From Sphingopyxis sp. USTB-05 (lineage in GTDB: Bacteria > Pseudomonadota > Alphaproteobacteria > Sphingomonadales > Sphingomonadaceae): a stretch of DNA of 64,000 nt. Position numbers and translations under genes: made by a program. The notes under the pieces were generated by a model that was not told the origin of the DNA, did not search any database, and saw nothing but the letters and a program-made list of their open reading frames with translations. The stretch lies in assembly GCF_023822045.1 (NCBI RefSeq), contig NZ_CP084712.1:3224001-3288000 (forward strand), given 5' to 3'. This document shows positions 60,098 to 64,000 of the stretch, piece after piece (the first letter of the stretch is position 1; each line of letters starts with the position of its first letter).

Positions 60098-62194
60098 TCA
60101 ACCTTTCGCCCCAGCCCGCTTCACCGCATCGGCGACGATGCCCGGCGTCAAGAGCTGCGGCAATATTTCGGGCTCCGCCTTGCCCGGCGAATAGACGAGA
60201 TAAAGCGGGACGCCGGAACGGCCGAAGCGTTCGAGTTCGCGCGCGATCAGGTCGTCGCGCCGCGTCCAGTCAGCAACCATGTAAACCGCCTCGTTGCCGG
60301 CAAACAATGCCCGCGTTCCCTCATTCGCGAGCGCGGCACGCTCGTTGACCTTGCAGGTGACGCACCAGTCGGCGGTGAAGTTCACGAAAACGACCTTGCC
60401 CTCCGTCCGCGCGGCAGCGACGGCGTCCTGCGACCAGGCCGTCTGCGACGCGGTTTGCGAACTCGCGGCCTCATTGTCTGGCGTTAGCGACGCGGCCGAC
60501 ACCGTGAGGGTCGCCGCCACCAACAACGCCAATGTCGACGCAGCAGTCGTAGCAATCGCGCGTCGTCCCGACATTCGCGCGACCTGCCGCCAACCCCACA
60601 GGGTCAGCGCGAATGCCAAAAGGAGACCAGCGGCAAGGATCAATGCCAGCGCTTCGCCGCTCGTCTGGCGCGCGAACACCCAGACCAGCCACAGGGCGGC
60701 GCCGTACATCGGAAAGGCGAGGATCGATTTGAGGCGGTCCATCCACGGGCCGGGTTTTGGAAAGCGTCCGAGCAGGCCGGGCGACAGGCTGATGATCAGA
60801 TAGGGAAGCGCCAGGCCCAGCCCGAGCATCGCGAAAACGGCCAGCGCCATCGGTGCCGGCATGACGAGCGCCGCGCCGAGCGCAAATGCCATAAAGGGCG
60901 CGGTACAGGGGGCCGCCACGACCACCGCGAGAACGCCGGTGAAAAACGCGCCGGACCCGCCGGGTAGCCGCGTCAGTCCACCACCCGTTCCACTTCCCGA
61001 AAGGGCAATCTCGAACACCCCCGAAAGGTTGAGGCCGACTGCCAGCATCAGCAGCGCAAGCGCCGCGGTGACCGCCGGGTTCTGGAGCTGGAAGCCCCAA
61101 CCCGCTGCCTCGCCCGCCGCGCGGAGCGCGAGCAGAACGCCGGCAAGCAGAATGAATGTCGTCAACACGCCGAGGAGGAAAGCGATACCGTCGCGCCGGG
61201 CCTCGCGCGGCGCATGTGCGGTGGCCGACAGCGATGCGGCCTTCATCGCCAGGATCGGGAATACGCAGGGCATGAGATTGAGGATGAGGCCGCCGATTAG
61301 CGCAAACAGCGCGGCTTGGCCAAAGAAGAGGAGGCTGGTTTCTGTGCTTACTGCGGGAGGCGCCCGCGCATCTGCGACGATTTCCCACGCTCCGCCCGAT
61401 GTCGCAATCACCCCTCGCACTGGCTTCGCAAGGCCGCTCGCGAGTATGGCGCCCCCGGCCTTCATCCGGAGGATAAGGTCATCGCCTTTCCCTTCGGCGC
61501 GCTGATCGGCGGGATGTTCGACGATGCCGCCCTCGAAGGGAAAGAAATAGGCATCCCCGCCGCCCGCACCACGCAAAGTCGGACCGCGCAAGGTGAGGAC
61601 AAGATCGGCACCATCGCGCGAAATATGCGCATCGATGTCAGCGGCGCGCGGAGCAGCATTGACGACGCGTTCGAGAGCGGCCCCATCGGCGCCGGCCAGC
61701 GGAGACGTCCCGTCGCGGATCGCAAGGTCGAGGCTCACCGTCCGCTCGTCGGGAACGCACATGTCCTCGCTGCAGACCATCGATAGGACCTTGACGCTGA
61801 GCGGCACGATCGACCCGGCTTTTGCCGTGCGCGGTACCTCGATCGGGACGGGCAGATAGACCTGCCGCGAATAGCCGTAGTTCATCAGCCCCTTGACCGG
61901 CTGGCGTTCGGGGAGCGGCCACAGGATCGGCCCGGCGGAGACGCCGGCCGGAAGCGTCCAGGTCAATTCGGTCGCACCGCCCGAATCCCCCGGATTGCGC
62001 CAATATGTATGCCAGCCGGGCGCGATGTCCTGTCGGACGGCGACGATCGCCGTCGACCCGGGGGCCGCCCATTGGTGCATCGGGGCGAGCGAGACTTCGA
62101 CATTCGGCGAAAACATCGTCTGCGCCGAGCTTGTCGCCGCGCCGGTTACCGCGATGAGCAATGCAAACAGGATAAGGCGGAACGAAGCGATCAT
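60098..62194 (-). CDS. DsbD/ScsB-type membrane thiol reductase
   Basis: This 698-residue protein carries electrons from cytoplasmic thioredoxin to periplasmic thiol proteins. After a signal peptide an N-terminal periplasmic domain contains the cysteine pair in VCSEDMCVPDE. The eight-helix membrane domain has the redox cysteines in NLMPCVFPI and APCTAPF. A C-terminal thioredoxin domain has WCVTC (Cys611, Cys614). The large N-terminal domain is of the ScsB kind rather than classical DsbD. The peroxiredoxin-like gene 29 bases downstream is its probable partner; the TlpA-like protein at 9.4 kb may be another. Confidence 0.93.
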   Translation of the reverse strand: MIASFRLILFALLIAVTGAATSSAQTMFSPNVEVSLAPMHQWAAPGSTAIVAVRQDIAPGWHTYWRNPGDSGGATELTWTLPAGVSAGPILWPLPERQPVKGLMNYGYSRQVYLPVPIEVPRTAKAGSIVPLSVKVLSMVCSEDMCVPDERTVSLDLAIRDGTSPLAGADGAALERVVNAAPRAADIDAHISRDGADLVLTLRGPTLRGAGGGDAYFFPFEGGIVEHPADQRAEGKGDDLILRMKAGGAILASGLAKPVRGVIATSGGAWEIVADARAPPAVSTETSLLFFGQAALFALIGGLILNLMPCVFPILAMKAASLSATAHAPREARRDGIAFLLGVLTTFILLAGVLLALRAAGEAAGWGFQLQNPAVTAALALLMLAVGLNLSGVFEIALSGSGTGGGLTRLPGGSGAFFTGVLAVVVAAPCTAPFMAFALGAALVMPAPMALAVFAMLGLGLALPYLIISLSPGLLGRFPKPGPWMDRLKSILAFPMYGAALWLVWVFARQTSGEALALILAAGLLLAFALTLWGWRQVARMSGRRAIATTAASTLALLVAATLTVSAASLTPDNEAASSQTASQTAWSQDAVAAARTEGKVVFVNFTADWCVTCKVNERAALANEGTRALFAGNEAVYMVADWTRRDDLIARELERFGRSGVPLYLVYSPGKAEPEILPQLLTPGIVADAVKRAGAKG

Positions 62195-62356
62195 GGACAG
62201 ACCCGTCGAAAAATTTCGGACGCGACACGCCGGTCTGCCGCGCGGGGGAAAGGAGCATCACGATTTTGTCGCAACATTATGGCAGAGGCAAATCTATCCG
62301 CGCTGCCGCCACCAAAGCCGTCGCCAGGCCAGCCCGAACCAGCTTGATCAGCAATA

Positions 62357-62433
62357 TGGCGCGCCCGGCAGGATTCGAACCTGCGACCACCCGCTTAGAA
62401 GGCGGGTGCTCTATCCAGCTGAGCTACGGGCGC
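62357..62433 (-). tRNA. tRNA-Arg (anticodon TCT)
   Basis: A complete cloverleaf is readable on the minus strand. The acceptor stem GCGCCCG pairs with CGGGCGC, the D-arm has AGCTGGATAGAGC, the anticodon stem CCCGC/GCGGG encloses CTTCTAA with anticodon TCT (62397-62399), and the T-arm is CGCAGGTTCGAATCCTGC-like. G and an encoded CCA close the 3' end. It reads AGA codons. Confidence 0.97.
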
Positions 62434-62504
62434 GTGCACGAGGCTGTGGGCAGCGCGAATAGCGCGGTTTGCGTATGCTGCAAAGCACGTTAAGCAGCGG
62501 CTGC

Positions 62505-63254
62505 ATGTCTGACTCTCCTTCCCTGACGAACAAGCCGGTCGCGGTCAGCGCCGCCAGCGTGCGTCACTTCCGCTATTACGACCTTTTGATGGCGGCGTTC
62601 GTCGCAATACTGTTGTTGTCGAACATCATCGGAGCGTCAAAACCCAGCTACGTTACGCTGCCGGACGGCACGCAATGGGCGTTCGGTGCCGGGGTCCTGT
62701 TCTTTCCGATCAGCTATATCATCGGCGACGTGCTGACCGAGGTCTATGGCTATGCCCGCGCCCGGCGTGTCATCTGGACGGGGTTCGCCGCGCTCGCCTT
62801 CATGGCGTTCATGGCATGGATCGTCGTAGCATTGCCGCCCGCCGACGGCTGGCCCGGACAGGCGAGCTACGAGTTCGTCTTCGGCAATAGCTGGCGCATC
62901 GTCATCGCGTCGATGACGGCCTTTTGCGTGGGCGAATTTGCAAACTCCTATGTGCTGGCACGAATGAAACTATGGACCGGCGGCAAGCAATTATGGGCGC
63001 GGACGATCGGGTCTACAATTGTCGGTCAGGGTCTCGACAGCCTGATTTTCTATCCGCTCGCCTTTTACGGCCTGGCCGGCTGGCCGCCCGAGCAGCTTTA
63101 CGAAGTCGTCCTGTCGCAATGGCTGATCAAGACCGCGTGGGAAGCCGCACTGACGCCCGCAACCTATGTGGTCGTGGGCGCGTTGAAGCGGCGCGAAGGT
63201 GTCGATGTGTTCGACGAAGGCACCGATTTCAACCCGTTCGGCGCCAAGGTTTGA
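62505..63254 (+). CDS. Queuosine precursor transporter (YhhQ family)
   Basis: This 249-residue protein is of the YhhQ/VUT family, which imports preQ0/preQ1-type bases for the queuosine modification of tRNAs. It has about six membrane segments, LLSNIIGASKPSYVTLP near the start, the characteristic FPISYIIGDVLTEVYGYARARRVIW and QGLDSLIFYPLAFYG. I start at ATG 62505 (MSDSPSLTNKP); twelve codons upstream are also open. It is followed four bases later by a small membrane-protein gene. Confidence 0.92.
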   Translation: MSDSPSLTNKPVAVSAASVRHFRYYDLLMAAFVAILLLSNIIGASKPSYVTLPDGTQWAFGAGVLFFPISYIIGDVLTEVYGYARARRVIWTGFAALAFMAFMAWIVVALPPADGWPGQASYEFVFGNSWRIVIASMTAFCVGEFANSYVLARMKLWTGGKQLWARTIGSTIVGQGLDSLIFYPLAFYGLAGWPPEQLYEVVLSQWLIKTAWEAALTPATYVVVGALKRREGVDVFDEGTDFNPFGAKV

Positions 63255-63258
63255 TCCC

Positions 63259-63654
63259 ATGACTCTCATCGAAATCGCCTCGCTGTTCGAGGCGCGAAAA
63301 GGCTCGGTCATCGACGCTACCGGGCTCGATAAGGACGCGCTGCATATCTATTTCGGGTTGGCGTTGTTCCTCACCATCCGGCTCGTGTGGCGCTGGCGTG
63401 GCGGCTGGATCGTTGCCTGGCTCGCGGTAATTGCGATGGCCTGCGGCGGCGAATGGCTGGACATGACGGCCGAAGTCGGACGATCGGCAATCCAGCCCGA
63501 CCCCGCGCATTGGCACGACATCTGGAACACGGCCTTCTGGCCTACTGTCCTGCTAATCGTCGGTCGCTGGCTTCAACCTAAAGCAAAAGTCCCGGCCGCC
63601 GCGCCGGAACCCACCTCAGGCGAGGACGCCGAGCGCCGCTTCGAACAGGCGTAG
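63259..63654 (+). CDS. Small membrane protein, unknown function
   Basis: This 131-residue protein has three hydrophobic segments ([44 protein letters not shown]) and a hydrophilic Pro/Ala/Glu-rich C-terminus. No family is recognised. It starts four bases after the queuosine-transporter stop and is probably co-transcribed with it. Its last 39 bases overlap the end of purQ on the other strand. Confidence 0.75.
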   Translation: MTLIEIASLFEARKGSVIDATGLDKDALHIYFGLALFLTIRLVWRWRGGWIVAWLAVIAMACGGEWLDMTAEVGRSAIQPDPAHWHDIWNTAFWPTVLLIVGRWLQPKAKVPAAAPEPTSGEDAERRFEQA

Positions 63655-64000
63655 TCCGTCGGTGCCGCCATGCGCGCGATCGATCGCGCGCTCGGGGTGC
63701 GGCATCATACCGAGCACATTGCCGGCGTCATTGAGCACGCCCGCGATATCGCGCGCCGATCCATTGACACTGTCGGCGTAGCGGAAGGCGACGCGCCCCT
63801 CACCCTCGATCCGGTCGAGCGTGCCTGCGTCCGCGAAATAATTGCCGTCATGATGTGCGACGGGAATGTTGATTTCTTCGCCCGCGTTATAGCTCGCGGT
63901 GAACAGCGACTGGCTGTTCTCGACCTTCAACGGTACGGTACGGCACACGAAGTTGAGGCCGGCATTGCGCATCAATGCGCCGGGCAGCAACTGCGCTTCG
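63616..64000 (-). CDS. purQ: PurQ, FGAM synthase glutaminase subunit (3' part)
   Basis: Only the C-terminal 127 or so residues lie in the window; the gene runs off the end at 64000. The text [20 protein letters not shown], then [11 protein letters not shown] and [12 protein letters not shown] (here [12 protein letters not shown] with the class-I glutaminase histidine and glutamate) identify PurQ. PurQ provides ammonia from glutamine for phosphoribosylformylglycinamidine synthesis with PurL and PurS. The nucleophile cysteine is beyond the window. The 3' end overlaps a convergent small membrane-protein gene. Confidence 0.95.
   Translation of the reverse strand, partial: EAQLLPGALMRNAGLNFVCRTVPLKVENSQSLFTASYNAGEEINIPVAHHDGNYFADAGTLDRIEGEGRVAFRYADSVNGSARDIAGVLNDAGNVLGMMPHPERAIDRAHGGTDGLRLFEAALGVLA

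Overview
The window is high-GC DNA that reads as an alphaproteobacterium of the Sphingomonadales, most like Sphingopyxis or a close Sphingomonadaceae relative. This rests on gene content: an Entner-Doudoroff cluster, two TonB-dependent-receptor utilisation loci with dedicated LacI or GntR/AraC regulators, a flavin halogenase inside a starch locus, argH-lipoprotein-lysA order, and families of small palindromic intergenic repeats. No database search was possible, so the genus is an inference. There is no prophage, insertion sequence, rRNA operon or CRISPR array. One tRNA gene (Arg, anticodon TCT) is present.

Layout. 1-3.8 kb: an XRE regulator, lepA, and a secreted beta-propeller protein. 3.8-10 kb: aminotransferase, precorrin-2 dehydrogenase, a GNAT acetyltransferase, lysA, a small lipoprotein and argH on the minus strand, with a TlpA-like lipoprotein divergent from argH. 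10.6-20.7 kb: seven consecutive minus-strand genes for glycerolipids. In transcription order they are HAD-AGPAT fusion, GPAT, WS/DGAT, DUF3336-patatin lipase, monoacylglycerol-lipase-like hydrolase, membrane-anchored lipase and gpsA. Together they could form a complete synthesis and breakdown cycle for triacylglycerol. 20.7-26.4 kb: zwf-edd-eda, with glpD divergent from zwf. 26.5-30.4 kb: MOSC protein, then an MFS exporter and aldo/keto reductase opposite a LysR regulator. 30.5-31.8 kb: a less GC-rich patch with two orphan small genes. 31.8-36.4 kb: fdhD-mobA facing a DUF1345 membrane protein and a YdeP/FdhF-like molybdoenzyme, then a small zinc-ribbon gene; a GST follows at 36.7-37.3 kb.

37.4-50.3 kb is an alpha-glucan utilisation locus. 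It has a TonB receptor, flavin halogenase-like protein, secreted alpha-amylase, cytoplasmic GH13 and periplasmic GH97 alpha-glucosidase on the minus strand. A LacI regulator and an SLC45-like sugar transporter lie on the plus strand. Two near-identical CG-centred palindromes, one between receptor and LacI and one before the transporter, look like the LacI operators.

50.3-59.2 kb is a second receptor locus: FCD-GntR plus AraC regulators, MFS transporter, FAD-linked 2-hydroxyacid dehydrogenase, TonB receptor, SDR and type-B carboxylesterase. Four copies of a 15-bp palindromic element (consensus ACCTAT-N3-ATAGGT) sit as pairs just upstream of the regulator operon and of the receptor gene, giving a probable local regulon. 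59.4-64 kb: a periplasmic peroxiredoxin-like lipoprotein with a DsbD/ScsB-type reductase, the tRNA, a queuosine-precursor transporter, a small membrane protein, and the 3' part of purQ running off the window.

The items most worth following up are the triacylglycerol-cycle gene run, the ACCTAT-N3-ATAGGT regulon, and the LacI operator pair around a halogenase-containing starch locus.
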